The position numbers and the translations under genes were made by a program. Below are positions 35,890 to 45,259 of a DNA stretch of 64,000 bases, piece by piece. The stretch is from Hyphomicrobiales bacterium. GTDB lineage: Bacteria; Pseudomonadota; Alphaproteobacteria; Rhizobiales; Beijerinckiaceae. Numbering within the stretch: the stretch's first letter is position 1; each line of letters opens with the position of its first letter. The notes below the pieces were generated by a model. That model was not told where the DNA came from and did no database searches. It saw nothing but the letters and a program-made list of their open reading frames with translations. The DNA is taken from positions 1-64,000 of the forward strand of contig UBZM01000068.1 of the NCBI GenBank assembly GCA_900470095.1, written 5' to 3'.

Positions 35890-36945
35890 TCAACCCTTGA
35901 GTGCGACGAGATCAGCGACGTTGAGATCGAAGCTGATCGGCGTGCCCAGCGGCAGCACGTCCTGTCCGGGCCTGCGTGGCTCGATGGCCGAGATCTCCTT
36001 GCCGTCAGCCGCGCGCAGCACGTAACGGACGGAGTTGCCGAAGAAGACGGCCTCCGCGAGAGTGGCGCGATGCGCGCCGGAAGCCTCCCGGCGGATCTGG
36101 ATGAGCTCGGGCCGGATGGACGCGAAGCTCGCCGCTATGAGATGCGCGACATGGCCGGACACGCGGCCAAGCCCTTCCAGCATCACGGAACCCGGCTCGG
36201 CACCCTCGACCTTGAGAATGTTGTTTGCCCCCACGAATTCCGCGACAAAGCGCGACTGCGGCTTGTCGTAGAGCTCCTCCGGAGGGCCGATCTGCAGGAC
36301 CTGACCCTTGTCCATGACCGCCAGCCGGTCGGAGAGCGTCAGTGCCTCGCCTTGATCATGGGTGACATAGATGACGGTGCATCCGATCTGTCGCTGATAG
36401 TCCTTGATCTCGAGCTGGAGTGTCTCGCGCAGCTTCAGATCGAGCGCGCCCAGCGGCTCGTCCATCAACAGCACCCGGGGCTCGAAGACGACGGCGCGTG
36501 CAAAGGCCACGCGTTGCTTCTGGCCTCCGGACAGTTCGTGCGGCATGCGGTTCGCGAGCGCGTCCAGCCGCACCATCTGGAGCGCCTTTTCCGAGCGCCG
36601 CCTGGCTTCAGCCCGCGGCACGCCGCGCATCTCGAGGGGGAACGAGATGTTGCGGATGACATTGCGATGGGGAAAGAGCGAATAGCTCTGGAACACCATG
36701 CCGATGTCACGTTTCTCGGTCGGCAGCCTGGTGATCGGCACGCCATCGATGAGGATTTCACCGCTGTCGATCTCCGTGAAGCCGGCCAGCGCGTTGAGGG
36801 CCGTCGTCTTTCCCGAGCCGCTCGCGCCGAGCAGGGTCATGAACTCCCCCCGCTTGACGTGCATCGAGAAGCTCTCCAGCGCGACGAACTTTCCATACGT
36901 CTTGCGAACGCTTCTGAAGTCGATCGTCGCTCCGGTCGAACTCAT
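35890..36945 (-). CDS. ABC transporter ATP-binding protein, PotA-like
   Basis: I set the start at the ATG at 36943-36945; the frame is open to a TTG at 36978. The 351 residues have Walker A LLGASGSGKTTALNA, Q-loop MVFQSYSLFPH, signature LSGGQKQRVAFARA, Walker B VLLMDEPLGALD and the H-loop in YVTHDQGEA. The C-terminal 110 residues form a TOBE domain. This is the PotA/FbpC type that energises family-1 importers. It is the first gene of the six-gene reverse operon, divergent from a TetR gene. Confidence 0.9.
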   Translation of the reverse strand: MSSTGATIDFRSVRKTYGKFVALESFSMHVKRGEFMTLLGASGSGKTTALNALAGFTEIDSGEILIDGVPITRLPTEKRDIGMVFQSYSLFPHRNVIRNISFPLEMRGVPRAEARRRSEKALQMVRLDALANRMPHELSGGQKQRVAFARAVVFEPRVLLMDEPLGALDLKLRETLQLEIKDYQRQIGCTVIYVTHDQGEALTLSDRLAVMDKGQVLQIGPPEELYDKPQSRFVAEFVGANNILKVEGAEPGSVMLEGLGRVSGHVAHLIAASFASIRPELIQIRREASGAHRATLAEAVFFGNSVRYVLRAADGKEISAIEPRRPGQDVLPLGTPISFDLNVADLVALKG

Positions 36946-36982
36946 TGAAATCCGGCTCCGAATAAGAGGTGCATTCAAAAAG

Positions 36983-36996
36983 TGACGATAGTGTCA
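36983..36996. promoter_or_regulatory. Putative TetR operator in the divergent promoter
   Basis: TGAC-GATAGT-GTCA is an interrupted palindrome in the only AT-rich patch between the PotA-like and TetR genes. The position suits an operator controlling both directions, but the arms are short. Confidence 0.35.
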
Positions 36997-37081
36997 TTTT
37001 TTGTCAAGTGCGCTATGCTGGGATCGAGATTGCGGCGCGATAGGGCGCGCTGTTAGAAACGAGCGTGAGAAGGGCGGGCCC

Positions 37082-37801
37082 TTGTTGTTGGAAAACGTAA
37101 ATTACGATTACGTAGATTATCTTGAGAAACGCTTGGCCGCCGCGCAAAGCGAAAAGAAGATCATTCGCACGGAGCTGCAGCTTGAGCTGGCAACTGCGCG
37201 CCTGCTCAGAGAAAAAAACTATCACGCGATTTCAGTTGATCTCATTGCGGCGACCGCTGGTGTCGCGCACGGAACGTTTTACCGGTATTTCGCGGCCAAG
37301 CGCGACGTCGTTGCCAAGACCATCGCCGACTATTTCATGTTCGTGCGTGCGTCGCGCCGGCCGGTTGCGCGTGATGCGTCGCAATACGAAGCAATCCATC
37401 ACGCCAATCTGCACTATGTCGAATGCTTCCGCCGCAATGTCGGGCTCATGCGTTGCCATTTCCGGCTCAAGGACGAGGACCAGCTGATCGCCGAAGTCGG
37501 CCGCAGCGCCGACAATGCCATGGTAGAGCGCGTCCTCGCGAGGCTTCGCCGCGAGGGGCAGCTCGAGCTGTGGGATGCAGACAAGCTCAAACTGACCATC
37601 CACTGCCTGATCGGGATGGTCGATGAGCTGCTCCTGAAGATCTACGGCCAGACGCAGCCCTCGCTCGCGGGCTTTCAGGCCAGGCCCCAGCTGGTGGCGA
37701 GCACCGTGTCCGATATGTGGTTCTCGACGATCTACGGTTCGCAATCCATCGAGGGCATTGCGCCAGGGGCGAGCTCACCGAGCCTTCGCCGGATCGACTG
37801 A
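37082..37801 (+). CDS. TetR/AcrR-family regulator with N-terminal extension
   Basis: No ATG fits, so I chose the TTG at 37082, with GAGAAGGG upstream; a TTG at 37001 is the alternative. The protein of 239 residues has about 35 residues rich in charged and helical sequence (NYDYVDYLEKRLAAAQSEKK) before the helix-turn-helix. The helix-turn-helix spans about residues 38-85, with SVDLIAATAGVAHGTFYRYFA. The C-terminal domain has a ligand pocket of unknown specificity. It is divergent from the PotA-like operon and convergent with an IclR gene only ten bases away. It probably represses the importer/ligase operon. Confidence 0.82.
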   Translation: MLLENVNYDYVDYLEKRLAAAQSEKKIIRTELQLELATARLLREKNYHAISVDLIAATAGVAHGTFYRYFAAKRDVVAKTIADYFMFVRASRRPVARDASQYEAIHHANLHYVECFRRNVGLMRCHFRLKDEDQLIAEVGRSADNAMVERVLARLRREGQLELWDADKLKLTIHCLIGMVDELLLKIYGQTQPSLAGFQARPQLVASTVSDMWFSTIYGSQSIEGIAPGASSPSLRRID

Positions 37802-37811
37802 GCGATCGCCC

Positions 37812-38603
37812 TCAGCTCGGCATGATGTAGCTCAGTTGATTGCGAATATTGGCTGCCAGCGAAATCAGCCGGGGCGCCACCTCGTCCTCGATCTGGTTTG
37901 GGCTGAGCCGGAAGACGGGCACCCGGCAGTTCATGCCGAAGCAATCGCCGTTGGCGTCCCGGATCAGCGGCACTCCAGCGGAATGGGTGCCCGGAATCCA
38001 GACGCCCTTGGCCACCGAAAAGCCCCGGCTGCGGCAATCGGCGACGCCCTGCAGGAAGGATTCTGAGTATTTCGCCCAGAGTTCGGGCGAGCGACGCTTC
38101 ATCTCCTCGAGTTTCAGCTTGAGTTCGTCCTCCGACAGGAGCGAGCTGAGCGCATGGCCGATCGTGGCCGGCAGCAGCGGCCCGATCGTGCCGAGATCGG
38201 GCGAGGTCCAGATGTTCTCGTTCACCCGCGAGGTCTCGAGATAGACGAAGTTGATTCGGTCGATCGTGCCGATCGAGACGGTCCCTCCGAGGTCCTGAGC
38301 CAGCTTCTGCATCGAGGGCCGCGCGATGTGCAGCAGCTTCAGGTTCACCAGCAGCGGGTTGACCAGCATGAGTGCGCGCCAGCTCAGCCGGAACTTGGAT
38401 TTTTCCTGCCTGAGATAGCCCATGCGTTCGAGCGTATAGGTCAGGCGTGCGACCGTGGAGCGGTTGATCCCCGCTTCCTTCGCGATCTCGCCATTGCTCA
38501 TCAATGTGCGGTTCGGACGAAAGGTCTCCAGAACAGCAAGTCCCTTGACGAGAGTTGTTGCGATGTCGGGATCGTCCGCGGGAATCTTCAAGAATTTCTC
38601 CAT
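37812..38603 (-). CDS. IclR-family transcriptional regulator
   Basis: This 263-residue protein has the IclR winged helix at about residues 15-80 (TTLVKGLAVLETFRPNR and EIAKEAGINRSTVARLTYTL) and a C-terminal effector domain with MNCRVPVFRLS near the end. It is divergent from the amidohydrolase/Dpp/acyl-CoA synthetase operon across an AT-rich gap of 259 bases and should control it. It differs clearly in sequence from the other IclR protein of this window, so the two probably sense different ligands. Confidence 0.9.
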   Translation of the reverse strand: MEKFLKIPADDPDIATTLVKGLAVLETFRPNRTLMSNGEIAKEAGINRSTVARLTYTLERMGYLRQEKSKFRLSWRALMLVNPLLVNLKLLHIARPSMQKLAQDLGGTVSIGTIDRINFVYLETSRVNENIWTSPDLGTIGPLLPATIGHALSSLLSEDELKLKLEEMKRRSPELWAKYSESFLQGVADCRSRGFSVAKGVWIPGTHSAGVPLIRDANGDCFGMNCRVPVFRLSPNQIEDEVAPRLISLAANIRNQLSYIMPS

Positions 38604-38862
38604 TTGTATAGTTGGTTTCGTTCGTATTATTTCGATCGATCGTTGATGAATATTTACCGGGTCACATTCGGTGAGCTGGAATGGAAGGTTTGGGTCTGTT
38701 CCTGTTCACTCCGAGGAAAACTGGCGCTCATCGGCTAAAATGTCAAGATATTGAACATTTACAGAAGAGATTAATCACTCTCTTGACTCCGTCGGCGAGC
38801 CGGTCCTCACTATTCGAAGGCGGGTGACATCTGCGCCTGCACTCGTCACGGAGAAAATGTGA
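38604..38862. promoter_or_regulatory. AT-rich divergent promoter region
   Basis: These 259 bases are markedly more AT-rich than their surroundings, with clusters such as gtattatttcgatcgatcg and agatattgaacattt. They separate the IclR gene from the amidohydrolase operon. A TTGACT at about 38783 resembles a -35 box, but I found no well-spaced -10 box and no clear palindrome. Confidence 0.4.
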
Positions 38863-39765
38863 ATGAGCCGCGTGATCGACATGGAACTGAGCTTGCCTCA
38901 CAGCGAAGCGAATCCAGATCTGGAACGCATTTCGCGTGGGCGACCGGGAACACCTTTCGCTCAGTCACTGCCGCGGCCCGAAGGCTACGGATTTTCCAAT
39001 TACGGCAATGTTTTCAGGAGCAAAGAGACGGCTCCGGCGAAGGGGGAGGCTGACGACGGCGGCCTCGTGCGGCTGGTCGAGGACATGGACCGCGCCGGCA
39101 TCGCGCGGGGATTGCTGGTTGGAGCGGAGAACAGCGCGACGGGCCGGATTCACCAGGCCCATCCCGGCCGCTTCTTCCTGTTCACGACCTTCGACCCCTT
39201 CGACGGCATGCGGGCGGTTCGCGAATTCGAGCGGCTGGTCAAGGAGGAGGGCGCAAACGGCCTGCGCCTGTCGGCGCTCTATAACGGCGTGCCCGCGAAT
39301 GATCGCCGCTACTATCCGCTCTACGCCAAGGCCGCCGAGCTCGACGTCCCGGTCCGCATCTACACGGCGATGAACTACGCCAATGACCGGCCTTACGATC
39401 TCGGCCATCCGCGCTATCTCGATGATGTCGCTATCGATTTCCCCGAGCTCAGGATCGTGGCTGGCCTCGCCGGATGGCCCTGGGTGAACGAGATGGTCGG
39501 ACTGCTCCGCCGGCACCCGCGGCTTTATGTCGATACGGCAGCCCATCATCCCCGCTATTTCAGCCAGCCCGGTTCCGGCTGGGAGCAGTTCCTGCAGTTC
39601 GGCAACACGCTCCTCCAGGACAAGGTCATGGTAGGGCTCTCGCGCTACCTGTTCGGGACCTCCTTCGAAAGCATCATCGAGCAGTACAAGCAGCTGCCGC
39701 TCAAGGAAAAGGTCATCGAGAAATGGCTGTACGGCAACGCCGCTGAATTCTTCCGGCTGAACTGA
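38863..39765 (+). CDS. Amidohydrolase-family (ACMSD-like) metal-dependent hydrolase
   Basis: This 300-residue TIM-barrel protein resembles the amidohydrolase 2 family (ACMSD, 4-sulfomuconolactonase, resorcylate decarboxylase). Barrel elements are GRFFLFTTFDPFDGMRAVREF, ANGLRLSALYNG, ELRIVAGLAGWPWVNEMVGL and RLYVDTAAHHPRYF, followed by KVMVGLSRYLFGTSFE. In typical members the strand-6 motif is G-H-x-G-x-P-W; here it is AGLAGWPW, and strand 8 reads FGTS where D is common. The N-terminal H-x-H metal motif is also not evident. It may therefore bind metal differently or not at all. It is the first gene of the Dpp-type operon, so it probably acts on the imported compound. Confidence 0.7.
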   Translation: MSRVIDMELSLPHSEANPDLERISRGRPGTPFAQSLPRPEGYGFSNYGNVFRSKETAPAKGEADDGGLVRLVEDMDRAGIARGLLVGAENSATGRIHQAHPGRFFLFTTFDPFDGMRAVREFERLVKEEGANGLRLSALYNGVPANDRRYYPLYAKAAELDVPVRIYTAMNYANDRPYDLGHPRYLDDVAIDFPELRIVAGLAGWPWVNEMVGLLRRHPRLYVDTAAHHPRYFSQPGSGWEQFLQFGNTLLQDKVMVGLSRYLFGTSFESIIEQYKQLPLKEKVIEKWLYGNAAEFFRLN

Positions 39766-39777
39766 GGGCGCGGTCCG

Positions 39778-40746
39778 ATGCTTCGCTTCGTCGGCCGGCG
39801 GGCGCTCTACGCAATCCCTCTGCTCCTGGCGATCATCATCCTGATGTTCTCCATGCTGCACATGATCCCGGGGGATCCGGTGCAGGCTCTCGTCGGCGAC
39901 TACCCGGTTCCGCCGGCGTATCGGCAGGTGATCGAAGAGAAGTATCGCCTGAACGACCCCTTCCTCGTTCAGGTCGGCAATTATCTCCTGAATGTCGCGC
40001 AGGGCGATTTCGGCTTCTCCTATCAGAACCAGCGCGGCGTTCTCGACCTTATCCTCGAGCGGGCGCCGCGGACGATCCTGCTGGCATCGGTCAGCTTCGC
40101 GCTGGCGATTCCACTCGGCATGGCAATCGGTATCGCGGCCGGAACGACGCGTCGGCCGGGTGTCGACAAGTTCTGGACCACCACCGCCCTGATCGCCTAC
40201 GCGATCCCGACATTCTGGCTCGGCCAGCTGCTGGTGATGCTGTTCGCGCTCCGGCTCGGCTGGTTTCCGACCCAGGGCATCGGCCCCCTGATCAGCCGGA
40301 CGCATGGGATCGCCTGGCTCTTCGAAAAGCTGCGCTATCTCGCGCTGCCGGTCCTCGCCTTCGGAATCCACGAGGGCATGCGGATTGCCCGGATCATGCG
40401 CGCCAGCGTCATCGACACGCTGTCGCAGGGCTACATCATCACGGCCCGCTCCAAGGGCTTGAGCCGCGGGCAGATCATCCGCAGCCACGTGCTGCGCAAT
40501 TCGAGCCTGCCACTGGTCACGATCGCGGGCTATGCCTTCGGCTCCGCGCTCGGCGGCGCCGTCCTGCTCGAAACGGTCTTCACCTGGCCGGGCCTTGGCC
40601 TGCTGCTGGTCGACTCGATCCGGCTCAGGGACAACATGACGGTTGTCGGTGTCGTGATCTTCTCGGCCGTCGCCGTCGTCGCCATGAACCTAATCGTCGA
40701 TCTCCTCTACGCGGCGCTGGACCCGCGCATCAGAACCATGCGGTGA
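39778..40746 (+). CDS. Peptide/nickel-type ABC transporter permease (DppB-like)
   Basis: This 322-residue protein has six membrane helices and the DppB/OppB hallmarks: N-terminal RRALYAIPLLLAIIILMFSM, DLGLNDPFLVQ-like region LNDPFLVQVGNYL and permease loop YIITARSKGLSRGQIIRSHVLRNS (EAA motif), with VLLETVFTWPGLGLLLVDSI near the end. It forms half of the inner-membrane channel for di/oligopeptides or related amphipathic molecules. It starts 12 bases after the amidohydrolase stop. Confidence 0.92.
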   Translation: MLRFVGRRALYAIPLLLAIIILMFSMLHMIPGDPVQALVGDYPVPPAYRQVIEEKYRLNDPFLVQVGNYLLNVAQGDFGFSYQNQRGVLDLILERAPRTILLASVSFALAIPLGMAIGIAAGTTRRPGVDKFWTTTALIAYAIPTFWLGQLLVMLFALRLGWFPTQGIGPLISRTHGIAWLFEKLRYLALPVLAFGIHEGMRIARIMRASVIDTLSQGYIITARSKGLSRGQIIRSHVLRNSSLPLVTIAGYAFGSALGGAVLLETVFTWPGLGLLLVDSIRLRDNMTVVGVVIFSAVAVVAMNLIVDLLYAALDPRIRTMR

Positions 40747-40756
40747 GGTCGAAGCC

Positions 40757-41655
40757 ATGTCAGACAGCAAAACCGCCACGGCACCAGCATCCGGCAACGG
40801 TATCCCGGTCGGGAGCTGGCAGGCCCATATCGCCAATCTCTTCGGAACGCGCCACGGCGCGCTTGGAGCAGGCATCCTCATCGTCCTGGTGATCGTGGCG
40901 ACCGCCGCTCCGCTGATTGCACCGTACAATCCGCTGGAGCAGACCCAGCTCAGCCTCGCGCCGCCATCGTCCCAATTCCTGTTCGGCACGGACAATATCG
41001 GCCGGGACGTGTTCTCGCTGGTCGTCTATGGCAGCCGCTCGTCCCTGCTCGTCGGGCTGGGGGCGGCGCTCGCCGCACTGCTCATCGGGGGCACTCTCGG
41101 GATCCTCGCCGGCTATTTCCAGGGCCCGGTCGAGGCGGCGCTGATGCGGCTGGTGGAGCTGTTCCAGACGCTCCCGGTCATCATCCTCGTGCTCTGCGCC
41201 GTGGCGCTGTTCGGCTCGAATTTCTGGCTGCTGATCGCGGCGGTGGCGTTGGCGATCTGGCCGATGGAGGCACGCCTCGTCTACGGCCAGTACATCAAGC
41301 TTCGCGATCGCGAATTCATCGCAGCCGCGCGCGTCGCCGACCTCTCGACGGCCCATATCATGTTCCGCGAGATCCTGCCCAACGCGATCCAGCCGATCAT
41401 CGTCCAGGTCGCGCTCGACGCCAGCATCGCCATCCTGATCGAGGCAGGGCTCGGCTTCCTCGGCCTCTCCGACCCGAGCAAGGTGAGCTGGGGCCGGCTG
41501 CTCTTCGTCGCGCAGGACTACATGGACAGCGCCTGGTGGATGAGCCTGTTTCCCGGCGCCGCCATCTGCATCACCGTGGTCGGCCTCAATCTCTTTGCCG
41601 ATGGGCTGAACGAGGTCATAGATCCGCGCAGCACGAGCGGGATGGGAGGGCTTCA

Positions 41656-41659
<4 letters not shown>
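40757..41659 (+). CDS. Peptide/nickel-type ABC transporter permease (DppC-like)
   Basis: This 300-residue protein has the DppC layout: a cytoplasmic N-terminal stretch with a first helix after HGALGAGILIVLVIVA, then APSSQFLFGTDNIGRDVFSLVVYGSR-type sequence (FGTDxxGRDxxS is diagnostic). The permease loop is DREFIAAARVADLSTAHIMFREILPNA. It pairs with the DppB-like subunit. Its stop codon overlaps the next ATG (ATGA), so the ATPase is translationally coupled. Confidence 0.92.
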
Positions 41660-42464
<805 letters not shown>

Positions 42465-42468
<4 letters not shown>

Positions 42469-43508
42469 GCGCTCCGATCATGCGAATGACCCGCGTCGAG
42501 CAGCTCTACATCAGCCGCAACGCCAATGGCCCCGGCTGGAACACGGTGCGGGCGGTCGATGGTGTCGATCTCGATGTCAACGAGGGCGAGACCCTGGCGA
42601 TCGTCGGCGAGTCCGGCTCCGGCAAGAGCACGCTCGCCAAGCTGCTCCTGATGCTGAACCGGCCGACGGCGGGCGACGTGCAGTTTCGCGGCACCTCGCT
42701 GGTTTCGCTCGGGGCTTCCGGCAGACAGGCTTTCCGACGCCAGGTCCAGGCCGTCTTTCAGGACCCGGCCTCGTCGCTGAACCCGCGCATGACGGTCGAG
42801 CGCATGCTCGGCTACATCGTCCAGCGCCACGAGCTTGCCACGCCGCGCGAGACGCGAGCCTTTCTCGCCGGCCATCTCGCCGCGGTTGGGCTCACCCCCC
42901 CGGACCATTATCTCGACCGCTATCCGCACCAGCTTTCCGGCGGGCAGCAGCAGCGCATCGCGATTGCGCGGGCGATGATGCTTCGGCCTGCGATCATCAT
43001 CGCCGACGAACCGCTGTCGAGTCTCGACGTGTCGGTCCAGGCCCAGGTTCTGCAGTTGATGCGCGACCTGCACAGGGCAACCAATGTCGGCTTCGTGGTG
43101 ATCAGCCACGATCTCGGGGCGATGGAGTCGATCGCCGATCGGACCGCCGTCATGTATCGCGGCCGGATCGTCGAGATCGGCCGCTCGATCTACGAGCGCC
43201 CGTTCCACCCCTATACGAAGCTGTTGCTCGACGCGCGGCTTTCGCTCGATCCGCGCCGTGGCCGGATCCGCAGCCTGAGCGCGACACAGGTGCGAGCTGA
43301 GATGCCTGAGCCCATGTCGGGTGGTTGCCGGTTCCGCCACCGCTGCCCCTTGGCCATCGAAATCTGCGCGACGGCCGACCCCGCGCTGCGACCGGTCGGC
43401 CAGGCCGGAACCTTTGCGGCCTGCCACCGCGCGGACGAAGTCGGGGCGTCACCGCGTCCGGCAGGTGCGGCGGCCGTGGAGAGGACGCCCAGGCCCGTCG
43501 AGACCTGA
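42465..43508 (+). CDS. Peptide-type ABC transporter ATP-binding protein (DppF-like)
   Basis: These 347 residues start at ATG 42465, again overlapping by ATGA. They have Walker A GESGSGKSTLAKLLLMLNRP, VFQDPASSLNPRMTV, signature LSGGQQQRIAIARAM, Walker B IIIADEPLSSLDVSVQ and an H-loop SHDLGAMES. From about residue 265 comes the oligopeptide C-terminal domain with the Cys-containing CRFRHRCPLAIEIC and FAACHRAD, which in this family can hold an iron-sulfur cluster. It pairs with the DppD-like subunit as a heterodimeric motor. Confidence 0.92.
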
Positions 43509-43549
43509 TGCAGGGACTACCCAAAAAAGCCAAAGGGAGAGAGCACATC

Positions 43550-45184
43550 ATGGACACGGCTAAACGGAACGATGCGTGGACGATGCACAGGCTGGGCGTC
43601 ATCTCGCTGTTTGCGGGGGCGTCGAGCCTTCTACTCTCCGCCGGAGCCCAGGCGGACGATGGCAAGCCTGTCCCGGGCGGCACGGTCATCGCCGCGCTGA
43701 ATTCGACGACGATCCCGAATCTGAACACCCAGATGACCTCTTCGGTCCCGGCGCTGTTTGCCGCGGATGTCTGGGCGGACGGGCTGATGACCTATGACCG
43801 CGAAGCCAATCGCGTTCCGCGCCTGGCAAAGAGCTGGACCATTTCCGAGGACGGCAAGACCTACACCTTCAACCTCCGCGAGGGCGTGAAGTGGTCGGAC
43901 GGCAAGCCGTTCTCCGCGGCCGACGTCGTCTTCACGCTGGAGAATTTCGGCAAGTTCAACACCTATCTCACCAAGCTCATGCCGCTGGTCGAGAAGGCTT
44001 CGGCCCCGGACGACAAGACCTTCCTCCTGACGCTCAAGCAGCCGCTGACCGCGACGCTCGATCTCTTCGACAAGGAGGTGTTTCCGCTGATGCCGAAGCA
44101 CATCTACGAGGGCAAGGACATCGCCACCCACCCGGCCAATATCGCGCCGGTGGGCCTCGGCCCGTTTAAGTTCGACAAATGGGTGAGCGGCCAGTCGATC
44201 ACCTTCGTGCGCAATCCGCACTACTGGGAAGCGCCCAAGCCCTATCTCGACTCGGTCATCTTCGCGCTCATCCCGAACCCACAACAGCGGCTCAACGCCA
44301 TCGTCAACGGCGAGGTCAACTGGTTCCGACCAGAGGTCGTGCAGGTCCCGGCGACACAGCAGGCGGCGAAGCGGGGCTCCTTCCGGGTCGTGCCGATCGT
44401 GACCAACGCGCCCGAGACCGCCGTCATCGACTTCAATCTGCGGCGCTCGCCAATGAACAACGTCAAGGTCCGGCAGGCGCTGTTCCACGCCATCGATCGC
44501 CAGCGGATCGTAAGGGATGTCTACCAGGGGCTGGCCGAGACCGCCAAGAACGCCATCCCGACGCAGTTCAAGAACCTGCACGATACGTCGGTCAACTATG
44601 ACACGATGTATGCCTATGATCCGAAGCGAGCCGCCCAATTGCTCGACGAGGCCGGATTTCCGCTGAAGGACGGCAAGCGCTTCGCGCTCGAGTTGGCCGT
44701 GATCTCGGCCGCTCCCTATGACGCAGTGGCGCAGGTCGTGCAGGCGCAGTGGACAGCGCTCGGCATCGACGTGAAGCTCAGCGCGCTCGATCAGCAGATC
44801 TGGACCAACAAGGTCTATACGCAGCATGATTTCGATGCGTCGATCATCTCGCTGACCGGACGCTCGAACCCGGTTCTCGGCGTCGACCGCAGCTTCGTCT
44901 GCAACGAGACCAGCGTCCCCTACGCCAATCCGACCAGCTACTGCAATCCCGAGTTCGACAAGGTCGCGGCCAATGCGGCCTCGGCGCCGGCGGATCAGCA
45001 GAAGGCGCACTACAAGACCTATGCCGAGATCATCGCGCGTGATCTGAACCAGCTTGCGTTGACGAATTCGCGCGTCTTCGAGGCTGTGACGAACAATTTC
45101 AAGAACTTGGACGCTCAGTTCAACTTCTCGTTCAACACCCATCCGAACTGGGCGGAAGCCTGGCTTCCGAAAGACAAGCAGTAA
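43550..45184 (+). CDS. Peptide-type ABC transporter substrate-binding protein (DppA/SBP_bac_5)
   Basis: The ATG at 43550, with an AAAGGGAGAG ribosome-binding site, gives 544 residues. The signal peptide spans about residues 1-36 (ending LLLSAGAQA). The mature chain shows the family 5 elements MTYDREANRVPRLAKSWTIS, YTFNLREGVKWSDGKPFSAA and a C-terminal lobe with NPEFDKVAANA. It binds peptides, glycosides or other amphipathic solutes in the periplasm. Unusually, the binding-protein gene is the last of the five transporter genes, 41 bases after the dppF-like gene. It is followed by a hairpin that may lower read-through into the acyl-CoA synthetase gene. Confidence 0.9.
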   Translation: MDTAKRNDAWTMHRLGVISLFAGASSLLLSAGAQADDGKPVPGGTVIAALNSTTIPNLNTQMTSSVPALFAADVWADGLMTYDREANRVPRLAKSWTISEDGKTYTFNLREGVKWSDGKPFSAADVVFTLENFGKFNTYLTKLMPLVEKASAPDDKTFLLTLKQPLTATLDLFDKEVFPLMPKHIYEGKDIATHPANIAPVGLGPFKFDKWVSGQSITFVRNPHYWEAPKPYLDSVIFALIPNPQQRLNAIVNGEVNWFRPEVVQVPATQQAAKRGSFRVVPIVTNAPETAVIDFNLRRSPMNNVKVRQALFHAIDRQRIVRDVYQGLAETAKNAIPTQFKNLHDTSVNYDTMYAYDPKRAAQLLDEAGFPLKDGKRFALELAVISAAPYDAVAQVVQAQWTALGIDVKLSALDQQIWTNKVYTQHDFDASIISLTGRSNPVLGVDRSFVCNETSVPYANPTSYCNPEFDKVAANAASAPADQQKAHYKTYAEIIARDLNQLALTNSRVFEAVTNNFKNLDAQFNFSFNTHPNWAEAWLPKDKQ

Positions 45185-45204
45185 CCCCCGCCGGACTCCG
45201 CGCC

Positions 45205-45228
45205 CGCAGCCGCCCAGGGGCGGCTGCG
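45205..45228 (+). terminator. Strong hairpin between the binding-protein and acyl-CoA synthetase genes
   Basis: A ten-base stem is built on GCAGCCGCC/GGCGGCTGC (45206-45214 and 45219-45227, plus an outer C-G pair) with loop CAGG. No T run follows, so it is more likely a partial terminator or an mRNA-stabilising 3' end within the operon. Confidence 0.5.
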
Positions 45229-45259
45229 AAGGCAGACCGCCATCGAAGGACATAACGCC

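Noticed and set aside
33136..36945. Spermidine/putrescine uptake operon
   Set aside because: The subunits are PotABCD-like, but co-transcription with an acyl-CoA ligase and a crotonase argues against polyamines; I named the family type only.
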